DNA of 64,000 bases from Dicyema japonicum (GCA_011109175.1 RDEW01000043.1:1-64000), one strand, 5' to 3'. Shown: positions 21,606 through 33,459, counted from the first letter of the stretch. Notes: generated from the letters alone by a model not told the origin. Numbers and translations are program-made.

Positions 21606-22720
21606 TTCTATCCATTATTTCCTTCAGTCCTTAAAGCAAGGTTTCCCAAACATGTGAAATTTCGATATCGACTTCTAAACGCTGATCGTACCAAGATTTT
21701 GGTTACAAAAAGATATTCCTAAATATCCTAATTATTTTTCATCGCATTTCTCACATCTTAGTTAGAGGATTCAGTGTAGTATCGCAGTTAATTAAAAAAA
21801 GAAACCGTTTGGAGATTGTAGAAAGAGGAGCTTTGCGAATTCGACCTACAAGCATAAAGCCGAATATCAAAGACCCCACTAAATTGTTAGAGAGTCATTG
21901 GCGATTGACTGTCAATTGAATTCTCCCTCAATCGGTTGAATCAACTATCAGCTCGAGACATATTAAGTCAAACAATTAGAAAAAAATAGATTTTTATAGA
22001 AAATTGAAAAATCGATTATAATATCTAATCCACCACGTTTTGAAAGTCTCAAAAGTAACATATTCAAGTGATTTAACTATATTTCTGATCCAACTGTCAA
22101 GGTTATGCCACCATCAAAGTAAAACTGACAGACTGTTTTCGGGGTTTTAAATTACTGAAGACAAATAAAATTATAAAAATATTATTTTAGTGTTCCTTGA
22201 TTTAAATTACAGAAAACAACTTTGCATGACTGATATATGCAAACCACGTGATTTATAAGTTTTAGTGAAATTAATAGTAGAATATCTTGTAGAGATTGTC
22301 ATTTTTGACTGTATGATACTATCGTTTTCCGTGGTAATGCCAGGGTTTTATATTAACCCAGAAATTACATTGCACGTGTGGCCACTCATACTCTAATCTG
22401 TCCGAGACAAAGGAGACTGTCTCCCTGTCTAAGTCAATTGGCAGTATCGATCTCCTACACATTCTACAGCGATTTTAAGGTTTTTTCTGGATTTATCTTT
22501 AGTACTTTTCCTACACAGAAAAATAAGGTCACATAGAATCGATAATAACGTTCTCAAATGCAAATATTAGTTATTTTGGTGGCTTATTTGCAGATTATTT
22601 GAGACAGAATGTTACTTGCTACACCAGGTAACATAATTAATTCAAAAAATAAACAAAATAATAATAAAATTTTAAGTCAATAAATAATTGGATTTAAATA
22701 TTCAAAATTGATAGGATTTC
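21606..22720. other. No gene recognised
   Basis: AT-rich spacer. A minus-strand stretch around 22300-22480 reads in places like coding sequence but fits no family I know. Confidence 0.4.
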
Positions 22721-23159
22721 TTAAATAAATGATAAAAAATACCTGAAGACTACTTTCCCGAGTACTAGACTTTTAGAGACAGGTCCAAATATACGAGAGT
22801 CAAAAGATGAGGCCGAGTTGTCGCCTTCCACCCAAATAAACCCACGTGGAATCTGATAGACTATCGAAAAAATACTTTAATTGGTTCATCGTCTTCAGAT
22901 ATAAAATCTCCCTCTATTGCTGTGATCCGCTTACACATGAGAGAATTACATTCAAAGGGGGAATATAAAAATGACCACATCACCACGTGTTGGGTAATCC
23001 ATAAACGGTCCCACAATTCTTATCCACAATATATCTCTGTTCTTAAATGTTGGCTCCATGGAAATCCCTTGGTTCTTTAAAAATAATAATAATGGTAACC
23101 ACAGCAATTGTTCCCACGTGGGTTAGAAATGTAGAAATCAAACACCCAAACCCTATCAT
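22721..23159 (-). CDS. IMMP1L: Mitochondrial inner membrane protease subunit 1 (IMP1-like, S26 peptidase)
   Basis: Starts MIGFGCLISTFLTHVGTIAV at 23159 and crosses a ~25-nt intron. Then comes NQGISMEPTFKNRDILW, with the catalytic Ser in SMEPT, followed by YPTRGDVVIF, and MCKRITAIEGDF, with the catalytic Lys in CKRI..EGD. A 23-nt intron follows, then IPRGFIWVEGDNSASSFDSR with IFGPVSKSLVLGKVVF and a stop at 22721. This box order is that of type I signal peptidases of the mitochondrial IMP1 type, which trim intermembrane-space sorting signals. About 130 aa, somewhat short against 166 in human, with a brief N-terminal membrane segment. One extra C in a CCCCC run near 22961 breaks the frame between VIFIFP and the MCKRI exon. 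CACGTG occurs three times in this small gene. Confidence 0.87.
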
Positions 23160-23339
23160 ATCGAATGATAATCGCAATATTTTGTTCATTAAATGGACAT
23201 AAAAATTTATTGCCAATCAAATGATAAATTTATGTTAATTTTTTTTATTAGAAAAATTTATTTTTATAAATAAAATAAATCGAAATAAAAATTTGATATG
23301 AATTGTTCTCGAAATTTAAATTATAGCCACTATGATGCC

Positions 23340-23600
23340 TATTTGTGGATTTGGATTTCTCCGCGTATGCTAGGAAGATGGAGACCCCCTTGCCTGTCCT
23401 TTTCAAAGGCAAAAGAAAATCGATTGAAAGTTCCCATATTTAACCGGATTCCTCTGCAGGGATAAGAGAAACCAATTTCGTTCTATTGTGGGTACAATAG
23501 AAGGCCACAGACGTTGGATGACCCAGTCAATTGCGGGAAATTGGATCACCAGCTGTTTGACGTAATTTCCTAGGTCCGGGCTACGGTTGTTTCACCAGCT
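23340..23600 (+). pseudogene. LINE C-terminal fragment paired with 56400-56625
   Basis: TCCTT..CAAAGG..AAAGAAAATCGATTG, TGCAGGGATAAGAGAA, GGCCACAGACGTTGGATGA and ATTGCGGG..GGATCACC occur in the same order at 56400-56625. The ending resembles the 'GIT*' family B tails. Confidence 0.6.
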
Positions 23601-23824
23601 CTAAGAACAACATCAACATTTTACAGTAATGAGCACCAGCTGTCTTTGAGTACATTGCTCGTAAAATCCTATCGATTTCGTCTTTCTAAATGTACAGGAA
23701 ATCAGGAACGAAAACGTGCTGGCTATGACAATTAATTATTATTTACATTGTTTCCACATTGACGTTAAACGTACGCCATAAGACAACTGCAGACAATGTA
23801 AATTGATTTTCTTGTAAAAGTGAA

Positions 23825-23990
23825 ATAATCGGAATCCTTAGCCCACAAGCGGGCGATCTGGTCCTCAAGATCGGTTCAATGATCCAAAGGGCCACCAAGG
23901 ATCCACGTAAGACTAGATGGTTTCGAAAGCGTATCTCGATAGCCATTGTCAGAGGAAACAACATGGCCATTCAGGTTGCCTAAACTAAGT
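23825..23990 (+). pseudogene. Family C C-terminal fragment
   Basis: Plus strand reads IGILSPQAGDLVLKIGSMIQ, RATKDPRKTRWFRKRISIAI, then VRGNNMAIQVA before the stop at 23981. The frame is clean for about 50 codons. It is closely related to 27328-27500 and 44965-45105. Confidence 0.75.
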
Positions 23991-24104
23991 GCTGTTTTAA
24001 CTGTTTAATTTTTAAAAATTGGAAAACCACATTTTATTTAGATAAAAACTATTTTCATTGAGGTATCACATAAAGACAAGAACATTTAGTAAGTTCACTC
24101 TAAT

Positions 24105-24530
24105 CCAGTGATTTTCATCATAAGATAGCAATCAAGGTGACTAGTATTTAAATCTCATTTAATAAAGTCTACACATTCACACATAAAATTAATTCCACAC
24201 TACACTTAATTGCCTAATCAGCCTTACATAACAGTACTATCTATCACTAAAGTCAAAATACTTATAGCTCCGCATGTGCAGAAGGACACTCTATTTTAGT
24301 GCTACGAACAGGTAGCTAGCTAATCGTTGAAATGAGATTCTTATTCCTTTGATACGTGAAAGCATCTTATACAAAACCTAAAAATTCATATTATACGCAC
24401 TAATCCCACATTCTAATCCGATTTTCATTAAAATAGCAATCTTAAGTGACTATATTTGAACCTCATTCAGCAAAGCCTACAAATCCACACTCAGTAATTC
24501 TACACAACACTTCATTGCCTACTCAAGAAG
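24105..24530. repeat. Direct duplication of about 115 bp (24109-24225 and 24415-24530)
   Basis: CTAATCC..GATTTTCAT..A..ATAGCAATC..GTGACTA and CTACA.ATCCACA..CTACAC..CACTT.ATTGCCTA appear twice in the same order about 305 bp apart. A SINE tail fragment on the minus strand (about 24249-24300, CTTATAGCTCCGCATGTGCAG) lies between them. Confidence 0.65.
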
Positions 24531-24558
24531 TATCAAAAAAATATCGACAGAGTACAAA

Positions 24559-25364
24559 TCAAATAGGAGAAGTTTTAATCTGTTCTTGACAAAGTGACTT
24601 CCTGAAGGGATTATAATCAGAACGACATTCTGAGTTGTCTAAACTATAAACACCGCCATAACTCTTTGAGATAGTCTTAGTCGACAATTCATAGGCCTGT
24701 CGGAAGGCAAAACCAAAGGCATTCGAAATACGGGCCCCCTCAAATAAAAAATCAATTATACAGTCTCATTAATAGCCGAGAAACAATAGGCCTGCCAACT
24801 TTTAGTGCAACCAACGTAGCTGACATACACAAAACCCTTCCAATGTGAGTGAACAGGACAACAAAAGGCGATTTTAGTCACAATTTGATCGAACAGAACA
24901 GACTACAGTAAAATATAACTTCATACATTCAATGAGGCATCAATTACCCTGACAGATTCTGGAGTTATTATAATCTCAACCAAAACACGTTCCTTGTTGT
25001 CTTTCTTTAGTTTTAAGAAGACATCCTGGCAGGAATTAATGTCCTTTGGTGATTCTATCTGTGCTGAACCAAGGTACTGAATTGACCGAAAGCCAAACTT
25101 TAGCGATAAACGAGCAGTTTGAATTCATCACCAACTCACGGTCAGATTCCCACAACTTTAACTTCTGAGAATGGCTCAGTTTAGACAGTCGGTGTCGCTT
25201 CATTGAAAAACTTGATCTTAAAGAAGCTCGGGAGAAGTTAGACCTGCTTGGAATATACTCTGGAGGGTTTTCAAAAGAGATGATCGACTGGGAGTTATTC
25301 ACTAAATTTTAGATTAAATAAAACTGGCAGTATTTTTTGTTAACTTGGAAACACCAGACCCCAT
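24559..25364 (-). CDS. Numb-like PTB-domain adaptor protein
   Basis: Starts MGSGVSKLTKNTA at 25364. MGxxxSK is a good N-myristoylation motif, as in insect Numb. A 23-nt intron follows, then a basic Ser/Arg stretch and LKLWESDREL; a 34-nt intron leads into FGFRSIQYLGSAQI (PTB strand 1, YLG). Next come SCQDVFLKLKKD and VEIIITPESVRVID, then after a 24-nt intron FDQIVTKIAFCCPVHSHWKG (Numb's 'I.kvSFCAPD' position), WQAYCFSAINET, a 23-nt intron and GARISNAFGFAFRQAYEL. The stop is at 24559, giving about 233 aa. Numb family members are normally 550-650 aa with C-terminal NPF/DPF endocytic motifs; only a single NPF (DYNPFRKS) is seen here. PTB adaptors of this class bind NPxY tails and act in Notch endocytosis and asymmetric division. 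Another PTB adaptor is possible. Confidence 0.75.
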
Positions 25365-25510
25365 TTCATTCAAAAATAATTATATAGTAACTTTATATTT
25401 TTAATTTTAGCAATAATTAGATATTTGAAATCTTTATAATTAAATTTATTTGTCGATATTTTAAATCGATTTAATTAATTATTATTATTATTTATTATTT
25501 TAATCGCACG

Positions 25511-26260
25511 GGATCAGAACATCCGAACAGCGACGGAAAGAATACAACACCACATGGATCGACTACTCGAGTGGTTTAATGAAAATCGGATGTTAGAAGT
25601 TACTGCGGAGGGAAGAGCATTGCCGTTCAGCAAATGGAAAAAAATATTGGGTCTGACTTTCGATGAACTTTTCGAGACATGTCACTAACGTGCTGAACAA
25701 ATGTGAAAAGAAAATCAACCTCCTGAAATGCCTAGCAGGTCTATGGAAAATTGGACATCACCCTATACTTTAAACGCTCTACTCACAGTACATCTAACCA
25801 TGCATTTCATATGCGTGTACTTCATGGGGACAACTGTCCTCTTGTACGAACATCCAGAAAATCTCCGCAACCCAGAAAAGGGCCTTTAAACTAACTGAGA
25901 GATGGTATACAGGGGAAAACATCAAATCACCGACGCCCATGGAGACACTAATCTAAAAAAACAAAAATGGACACCAATCCCAAAAAAGAAGTGTTCGCAA
26001 CGAACTTGTGTAGGCTCAAGGGATCAACACCGAGCAACGATAAGAGCCCTGATCCAATTCGTCGGGATCATTTAGTTAGTATTTTCGATTTGACAGTGGT
26101 CTTTGGAATTAATGTTAATTTAATTTTTTTAAGAAATTAACTCCATTTTTCATTCTTTGCGTTCATACGCGGGCTCGAGGGAAGAACACTGGGCAAGGAT
26201 AAAGTCGCTGTTAGAATGGATTTGGATCACGTGATAATTAGTTTGTTTTTCAAATTTCAA
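25511..26260 (+). pseudogene. LINE RT C-terminal debris
   Basis: Plus strand reads RIQHHMDRLLEWFNENRMLE, WKKILGLTFDELFE, then INLLKCLAG in another frame. This is the post-YxDD thumb region (RIQ..LD.L..WF; ILGVTFD; LLK.LAG) of Jockey/R1-type elements. The end near 26060-26260 carries two decayed GI(I/T)-stop tails. Confidence 0.6.
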
Positions 26261-27040
26261 AGTTATTTTAAGCTCATTAAACTTACAATTAATGTTAATG
26301 ACATAAAAGTCAATTTATCAGAATGAGTATGATTTGATCGAAACCGACTTCAAACATCGATTTTATCTCAAAATACTAATTTATATGAATGAAATTTCCA
26401 CTTTTTTTAAATTGCAGATCTATTCGTGGTTTCTAACCTGGATTCGATTTCCAAATCTCATTTTAATATTAATAAAAAAAACTCTTAAAATTGAGGAACG
26501 AATCAGGATCAGTGAACATTGGCGTTGATAATGACGATTTCAAGGTTCTGTGAGAACCATTTCCGTTCACAGAGGTCTTTGAGTCACGTCGTGATCGCTT
26601 CTCTAATTTCATTGATGAAATCTTTACAAATTTTCTAGCAGAACCAAAGATTTCGAAGGAAATTGGGACGAACAGAAGTTCTCAAAGAAGCAATATTCGC
26701 TGAAAGATTCTTAAGTTCTTCAATTTCTTCTGTTCGACAGAGTCGGCATTTAGAAAGTCAGAATGAACAGAAAATAAAAAACGGTAAATATGCACCTCAC
26801 GTTCTAAAAGAGAGATCTTCCACGTGAAATGAAAAAAAATTCATCCATCAAGTCTCTTCACATTCCCGCAGTTCTATCAGTTAAGTTAACCCAGCTGACT
26901 TTGACCACATTGACGATCTCATTGAGCGCGGCATGTCTGAGAAATTTGCAGAAAAGAGGATGAATCAACATTCCACTCAACCGTGGCCCCACAACGACAA
27001 GTATGAGGTTTGCTAACGCCGAACCGGAGACTTAAAATTT
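26261..27040. other. No gene recognised
   Basis: AT-rich to about 26530, then a stretch (26540-26880) with short protein-like frames on the plus strand that I could not assign. A retroelement origin is likely given the flanks. Confidence 0.35.
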
Positions 27041-27104
27041 AGTAATTTTTCGATTATGAATTTTAAGGGCCGCTGAAAAACGCACTTTCATCTGCTGGCG
27101 AACA

Positions 27105-27500
27105 GTGCATTTCGATGCCGACTGGTCTCAAACGCACCGACGAGATTCCTTTTTGTTAATGGTGGAACCTGGTTTGGGAAGTACACGTGTTAATACATAC
27201 TCTCCGAAGAATTTTGCCGCTTCAGTCTCAAATTCAGGTCGTGCTTCTAAACAAGCCGAAGAGAGAAGGAAGTATCGAATCATTTCTGAGGATCACTTGT
27301 TTGTTCCATTTGCTATTGAGACGTCAGGAATGCTTGGCCCACAAGCGGACGATCTAGCCCACAAGATCGGCTCAATGATCCATAAGGCCATCAAGGATCC
27401 ATGTGAGACTGGATGGCTTTGAGAGCGTATCTCGATAGCCATTAGTCGGAGGAAACAGCATGACCATTCAAGCTCCCTAATAAAGTGCTCTTTTAACTGT
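27105..27500 (+). pseudogene. Family C retroelement C-terminal fragment (longest forward copy)
   Basis: Reads AASVSNSGRASKQAEERRKY, HLFVPFAIETSGMLGPQADD and LAHKIGSMIHKAIKDPCETG to a stop in place of the usual Arg, then ERISIAI..RGN one codon on. The residue pattern AaeAE.rK..KY....hlFvPvAvEtlG is the widely shared tail of this reverse transcriptase family. Upstream coding sequence is not recognisable. Confidence 0.8.
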
Positions 27501-28676
27501 TTAATTAATAAAGTAATTTTTTGAGAAAAACGATTAAATTGAGGGGAAGTTAATTTAAGCACTGTAGATCTCATAGATGTTATAGATTGTGGAGAGATTG
27601 AACTTTTTGATTGAAATATATTTGTAATGTAAGGGCACTATATGAATTATCGATTTATTGAATAAAAAAATGTTTTCTTTCTACATTTTTCGTAAGCATT
27701 TGTGATGAAACGTGGAAGCAAGTCATTTTTCTGGCGAGTCGTTTTTAACTTTCACGTTTATTTAAGTCAGTTTAAATTCGATTACTTTATAAGGGAGATG
27801 CATGCAACTAGAAAGAAGAGAAGTTAAGAGACTCATGATACTTTACCCCCTCCCTAAAATTAATTAGCATAACCGTTCTTTCCTTATCCCAAGTGGAGGT
27901 TTAGTAATGGAAACATTATTATTACCCACAGGATCACTGGGTCAAAGAGAAAGAAATGCAAGTTCTCAAAGTGATCCAAGACCGACAAGGAAGAGGACGA
28001 GTCTGGTGGGGTAGAGAGTCCTGTACTGCTCTTTTCATAGAACATATCATAGGCTCAAACTTTCTACGTTTGTAGATATTTCGATAGCACATGAAACAGA
28101 GGGCAGCTCGGTAGACTGTCCGCCTTTAAGAGTTTTCGTTGTAACTCTTTTTCTATCTTGACTTGGGAGGTAGAAGGAAGTCAAGTAACGCATTAAGATA
28201 AAGCGAATGAATTCCAAAAGTGAGAATATTTCAAATGTATTCTCCGAAATTGTTATTCTGAATTTTTTCAAAAGAAAATTCTTTAAAATGTTAAAAATGA
28301 AAAAAGTCTTTATTTTCAAGCTGTGCCCTATGACTTTTCGAATAAAGATCAAGAGTTCTATCAGTTTTAAGTTCAATTCAGTGATGTTTCAAGTAATACC
28401 AAAGATTGACACCTTTGATGGCGAAAAAGAGTCTGAAAAAGATCTATTTCGTTTTCAATCAGGATATTGAAAAAATAGTCGAGCTTTTGTGACTATGAGT
28501 TTATTTATTTAGAACCAAGAATCACCGACAAAACAAAGAAGAGTAGGGGCAGTGAGGGGATCCCGCATCTTTGAGTAGCCGCCTTTTCTCTGTGTTCCTC
28601 TCGAGTGCCGAGACATTTCCGGTGTGGACGAATGACTTTTGGAGGTTTAGAGGTTTTGGCAGATCTCCCGTATTAC
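27501..28676. other. No gene recognised
   Basis: AT-rich sequence with open frames on both strands at 28047-28470 that overlap each other and match nothing known to me. Confidence 0.35.
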
Positions 28677-29165
28677 TCACGAGTACCTCGAACGGGTTGG
28701 TTTTAATATCGAGGAGGATCTTTGTAGGGTCTTTGTTACTGTCTCTTGGACGGAGTTTATTTTCTTTGGGTTGGTATAGGATATGTTAGAACCCCAAGCC
28801 GCGCAGCAGTATCTGATTGACGGAAGTATGTATTGGTAGTAGAGGTGATCTACTGTTGGCTGGAACCATCTCTTGTAGTATCCAAGTAGCGTTTTTACAA
28901 AGTTTAATTTTCGCTGGGAAGAGGAGATTATGTCGCTCACATGTTTGCTGAAGGTCATTAGTGGGTCATATGTGACCCCCAGTATTTTGGTTGAATTTGT
29001 GAAGGGGATTGTTATCCTATTTAGGGTCAATGGAGGCACAAAGTTAGTCAATCTTCTATTGGAAGTAAAGAAGACCGAATAACGATGAAGACCGTAGTTT
29101 GGTAAAACACTGTGCTCATTTAAATAACGGTAGCCACTTTTCAGCAAAAAATCAATATATTGCAT
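28677..29165 (-). pseudogene. LINE RT C-terminal domain (162 codons open)
   Basis: Reads YSVFFTSNRRLTNFVPPLTL, TNSTKILGVTYDPLMTFSKH, VKTLLGYYKRWFQPTVDHLY and YILPSIRYCCAAWGSNISYT. These are the thumb and connection of a Jockey/CR1-type reverse transcriptase. The 162-codon clean frame is unusually long for this window, so the copy is fairly young. It stops at 28677. Confidence 0.8.
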
Positions 29166-29254
29166 TTTTTACACTCCAACCTAAAATTTTGGCTTTCCAA
29201 TTTTCTAAATGGAAGACATGGACAAATCCTAAGCCACGGTATGAAGTGAACTAA

Positions 29255-29710
29255 GATTTTTGTCGAATTGAGTTTCCAAGGATCCCCATTATTCAACTTG
29301 TACATTAATGACATGTCCATCCCATCCAAAGGAGATTGTCTTCTTCCATCATACGCCGACGACATTGTCCTTGCTGCCAAACATCAAGACTATCAAATTG
29401 CTACTGGAGTTGTGCAGGACACATTACACCAACTAACGACTAGGCTTGTTCGATGACGGTTGGACGTATCCTCTTCGACACTTTCATATCCAACAAAATA
29501 TCCTGTTCAACAACTATATGACACCAACAATCATTTTTGGGGTCACCTTCAGCCAAGGGCTCTCTTTTATCCGATATTTTGAAAATTAATAACTTCTCTG
29601 AAGAAAATGGGAATCCTAAAAGTGCTTTCAAAACACTTGAGGACAAATATGGAGGCCTTGCCACAATTTATGACAATTTATCCGACCCACGATGACATAT
29701 GCAAGTCCAC
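29255..29710 (+). pseudogene. LINE RT fragment with YADD catalytic box
   Basis: QGSPLFNLYINDMSIPSK and LPSYADDIVLAAKHQDYQIA are RT motifs B and C, with catalytic YADD. A frameshift follows, then FGVTFSQGLSFIR-like and LSDPR words shared with 43325-43560. It faces away from the minus-strand copy at 28677-29165. Confidence 0.75.
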
Positions 29711-29764
29711 CGTGAACAATATTGATATCCCGCTCTTCATCTCTTTAACTTTTCTTTTTTGTCC

Positions 29765-29875
29765 AACGTAGATGAATGAAACCTTCGACCGAAATGGACA
29801 GCAACGAGATTCGAATCCGGAACCATTGGATCTGGTCCAGCACTGGTTACGCTTGTCATTCCACGGGATCAAGAA
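29765..29875 (-). mobile_element. SINE head fragment
   Basis: Minus strand carries GGATTCGAATCTCGTTGCTG, the SINE B-box and following word, then a GGTTTCATTC word close to the body GGTTCCAC. The rest of the element is absent. Confidence 0.5.
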
Positions 29876-30039
29876 GAGGTATATGATTCCAAAGTTCAAT
29901 AACTATCTTGTAATTGACCCCACTAGAGCTGTCGACATTGTCCGTCGAGAAAAACCCATAGAAGTGCTGGAAAGTTTCCTGAATCAGGACCTGGTCACCA
30001 TAATACTGATACTCCTATCAAACACGGCATTGTGAGTGC

Positions 30040-30422
30040 TTATTGGAAACTGTATCTGGTGGAAATCGTGATAACAGTGTGCAAACCTCGAGGAGACTCC
30101 CTCTCTCCGGTATCGCTATGTACCTTGAATCGGCTCTCCGAAATTTCCGGAAGTATTACAGCGAAATATTGACTCCGGCGACATATTGCCTCGGTGTTGC
30201 CCATCACGATAGCAATAGAAATCAACTGGTAGAGCCTTTTGGTTTTGCAGACGTCTTCTGAGTATAGCCATACATCTCAGATTTTTGAGAAAAGACAAAG
30301 TTCCCGTTTTTCGTCCCAGTTGTCTCGTTAGGGATCGCATGGCCACTAAAATTAAAATCCAAACATTTTGTCCCCAATCACTAATAACAAGAAATTCATT
30401 ATAAACTAATCAATACACAAGT
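30040..30422. other. No gene recognised
   Basis: Overlapping short open frames on both strands; none looks like a known protein. Probably old transposon DNA. Confidence 0.35.
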
Positions 30423-30429
30423 TTAAGCA

Positions 30430-30695
30430 GAATTTATTTGAAACCAAAAATACAATGTAAAATCATTGATATATATCTTCTTCCTCGATTTCTCCCTCGA
30501 AGAATCATCCGCAGGAAATAGTAATGATATTACCTTCTTGCACTTTTCTTGAATCCTTGCTGAGTCACAATAGATCTTATGAACCAATAAGAGGATTTCC
30601 TTCTTTTCAAGTTCCTCATTAATGTTCAAATATTCGTCAACATTTTCAAAATCGCTAGTTTGATTGTTTCCGTATCTGCTCGAATCGCTCATCAA
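30430..30695 (-). CDS. Unassigned small protein, possible two-exon gene
   Basis: A minus-strand frame from 30695 begins MMSDSSRYGNNQTSDFENVD, then EELEKKEILLLVHKIYCDSA, a charged, helix-rich sequence. A possible 39-nt intron (about 30487-30525, GT..AG) would give the short acidic end GEIEEEDIYQ. I recognise no family. A further possible exon lies at 31300-31381 (MAEVATFKTKKDSYQYGPPL), also unassigned. Confidence 0.3.
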
Positions 30696-31736
30696 ATTTT
30701 TATCGTAAAATCTATTTTATAGTCACTTTGAACTTCCTTCCTTCCGCATTATACTGGTTTTTTTGAAATACTCTATTTACTTCCTAGTTATCATTATTAG
30801 CAGGGAACTATTCACTCAGTTATACAAGCAATTCTAAAAGTCTTTAAATTATTAAATTTCAGACTTCTTATAAATAATCCAAAGACCGTTCGGTTACGTA
30901 GTTCCACTGGTCTAAATCCCTTTATGGTCCAATCCCCCATCTTCATCTGGTATCAATCTTTTCACTTGACCGAATATAGCAGAGTTGCGTCTTCATGATC
31001 CTAAATTTATAATGACTCACAAAAAACTGAGCGACTTTTTCAGTAATCGTGACTTACCTCAGCAATTTCTCAGACTGTTCGTAGATACTTAGACTTTGAA
31101 TATGATCTTCATCAGTCTCAGGGTATTTAAAACTCATAAATAATGAAAATGGGTTCTGTCATGTCATTCCGTGTATGCTGATATTGTAACGACAAATAAT
31201 GCGACTTTGACACGATAAGTAACTCTCACAGTTGCCCTCATAGGCTGATGTCAAAGATATCCATTTTTTGATTGATTGGTTTAATCTTATATATAAAAAA
31301 CTTACCACTCTATGCAGTAACAAAGGTGGACCGTACTGATAAGAATCCTTTTTAGTTTTAAAAGTTGCTACTTCGGCCATTGAAAAATGAGAAAACGAGT
31401 CGATGACGACAAAAATCTGACAAATATCAAATTATTTTATACCCAAAAATAACCAAGGTTTCCTTCTGAATATCGCTTTAGATCTCTCAAATCAGGTAGA
31501 TAGCATTGATTTTGTAGGGTAATCGGTGGTTTCGTCTCCAACATCTGTGAATTATGCCAACCAACAGAAAAACTTTATCCCTATCAATAAGAATTTGGTA
31601 AGTCGACGATGTTTTAATTTCGTTGCTCGATCCAGATCTTCAATAAAATACATGTTGATTTGATAAATTTAAATTAATTTTCTTTTTTAGTTATTTATTA
31701 TTTTTTTATTTTAAAACCCCAAGACCACCAAGAAAG

Positions 31737-32012
31737 AAAGGTTAATTCACTAATTAAGTGATCCCAGCCTCCAACATCTTGCAAATTCTTCTTTAACCCA
31801 ACGACCCAAGTGCCTTTTTTATTTCTGCAGAGGAATTCTATCGAAATACGCTTCTTTATGGTCGATCTGAATTTTTCTGCATGGGCCGCGCTTTCTCTGA
31901 ATGGGTTTCCTAGCTCTTGTAGGAAGCCCTGGCCATTTCTCAACGTCGCCGCCTCCGAAAAGAGAGTGGGGATTGATACAATCCACGCTCCACAGACAAA
32001 ATTTTCCACATA
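31737..32012 (-). pseudogene. Family B LINE C-terminal fragment
   Basis: EAATLRNGQGFLQELGNPFR, AAHAEKFRSTIKKRISIEFL and a terminal GGWDHL (one frame from the usual AGIT). It runs parallel to 18273-18674 for about 280 bp including the 3' flank GGTGGTCTTGGGGTTTTAAA. Confidence 0.7.
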
Positions 32013-33245
32013 AAAATTTTGATTCAGTCATAGAGATTACTCGCTTGACCCTCTTTAAACAATTTCATTCTTACATGATCTTATTTATGCATTCTCTCAC
32101 AGCGGAGTTTATCTCGTCACATCTTCATAAGGTAAATTGAAAGAATTTGACTGTACTTCTAAATCTACAGCTGGTTCTATAAATAAACCTCATGAATTTA
32201 TGTCTAGGGAGTCGACACCATTTATCCGGTTCAACAAGTTTCGAAAAATAGTCGAAATTTCCTGTTGCGTGGACAGTCCTCCACCAGACTATTCCAACAC
32301 GACAGCGTTAGATCCAATGTCTTGGTTTATAATGTTTATGTAGAACTTCCAGAAAGATGGATTTTTCTTATTCAGCATCTTAGGATTCATCCTGATTGAT
32401 GAGCATTGTCATAGCTGTTCAAGGTCGGAACTGCCAATACATTTCAGTAAAACTAAAAATTTTCAAGAGAAAGAGGCACCTCAGAACAAAACAAAGACCA
32501 AAGAGTGAAAATGATAACCTTGAAAAAATTAGAACTGTTATATTTTGCGTTGTGGAGCGTTAGTCGTTATAGTAGGCTTGAAAATTATTAAATACACTTA
32601 ATAAGATTACGTTGTTTTCAGAATTGTTAGTGTGGCCCGCTTGTATACACAAATTACCTTATGCAGCCCCTGGACCTTTTTGAGTTTGATATGCCTGGAA
32701 TAGATCATTAATTTATTTCTGTATCGCCCGCGTCTCTTGTTAAGTCACTGGGATTTACAACACAGCTTCTTGGAGTGGAGCTTATTTCTCTCCGCGACCT
32801 TCCTCTCGATTTGATATAGAATCCCCACTGTCTTTACTGTACCATAAACTCTTCTAGCAATAACGTTTCACACAGTCCTCAAGAAGTTAATGAGACTGAA
32901 ATTTAATCAATTATAGTTGGTCGTAGATATTTGTCTCAGCTCCCCTTAAAGACAAGTGAAATTCACGTCCTATAGTGACTCCAATCCACTCGTCGAATGT
33001 CATAGTCGAGAAAGACATAAAGAAGTTCCCTTCATCTCCAGATTAATATTTAACCTTTGCGGCATATGATCACTCCAAATATCTTCCAAAATAACTGGAT
33101 GTTTCACAAAGTTATGAATGCAGAAGAGACACATAACTACAAGTTCGTCTTCACCTCTCGAAGAGTAATGATTAATTTTCAAAGAGGCTAACACCATGAA
33201 CATATTCAAAGGGCTATTTCTTCGAGTTTAGATTACTAACAAAAT
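32013..33245. other. Mostly unassigned; possible exon fragment at 32900-33209 (-)
   Basis: Minus-strand frame 33209-33000 (KINHYSSRGEDELVVMCLFC, then KHPVILEDIWSDHMPQR) is followed, one frame over, by MTFDEWIGVTIGREFHLSLR. Composition suggests real coding sequence, but I cannot name it. 32040-32340 on the plus strand also looks partly coding. Nothing here is firm. Confidence 0.3.
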
Positions 33246-33249
33246 CCTA

Positions 33250-33360
33250 TTTAACAACAACACTACCTTGATAGAAAGGACAAAACCACTAATTAGGTGA
33301 TCCCAGACTACAATATCTTTCGAACTCTCCTTGAATGTTCTGCCAGAGATCCAATTGCCC
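33250..33360 (-). pseudogene. Family B LINE 3' end
   Basis: Minus strand ends IRRAIGSLAEHSRRVRKIL, stop, then SGIT and stop, the family B terminus. Only the last ~35 codons remain. Confidence 0.5.
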
Positions 33361-33459
33361 TCCGGATTTTAGAATGGCGTCATATGGTTCAACTTTTGTG
33401 GTGGAGCTCAGGATTGAAGTGATGTGAAGGAACCATTATACCCCCTACCTCGCCGATCA

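Noticed and set aside
28047-28470. Overlapping open frames on both strands as genes
   Set aside because: Low-complexity Ile/Lys/Phe content from AT-rich DNA and no recognisable motif.
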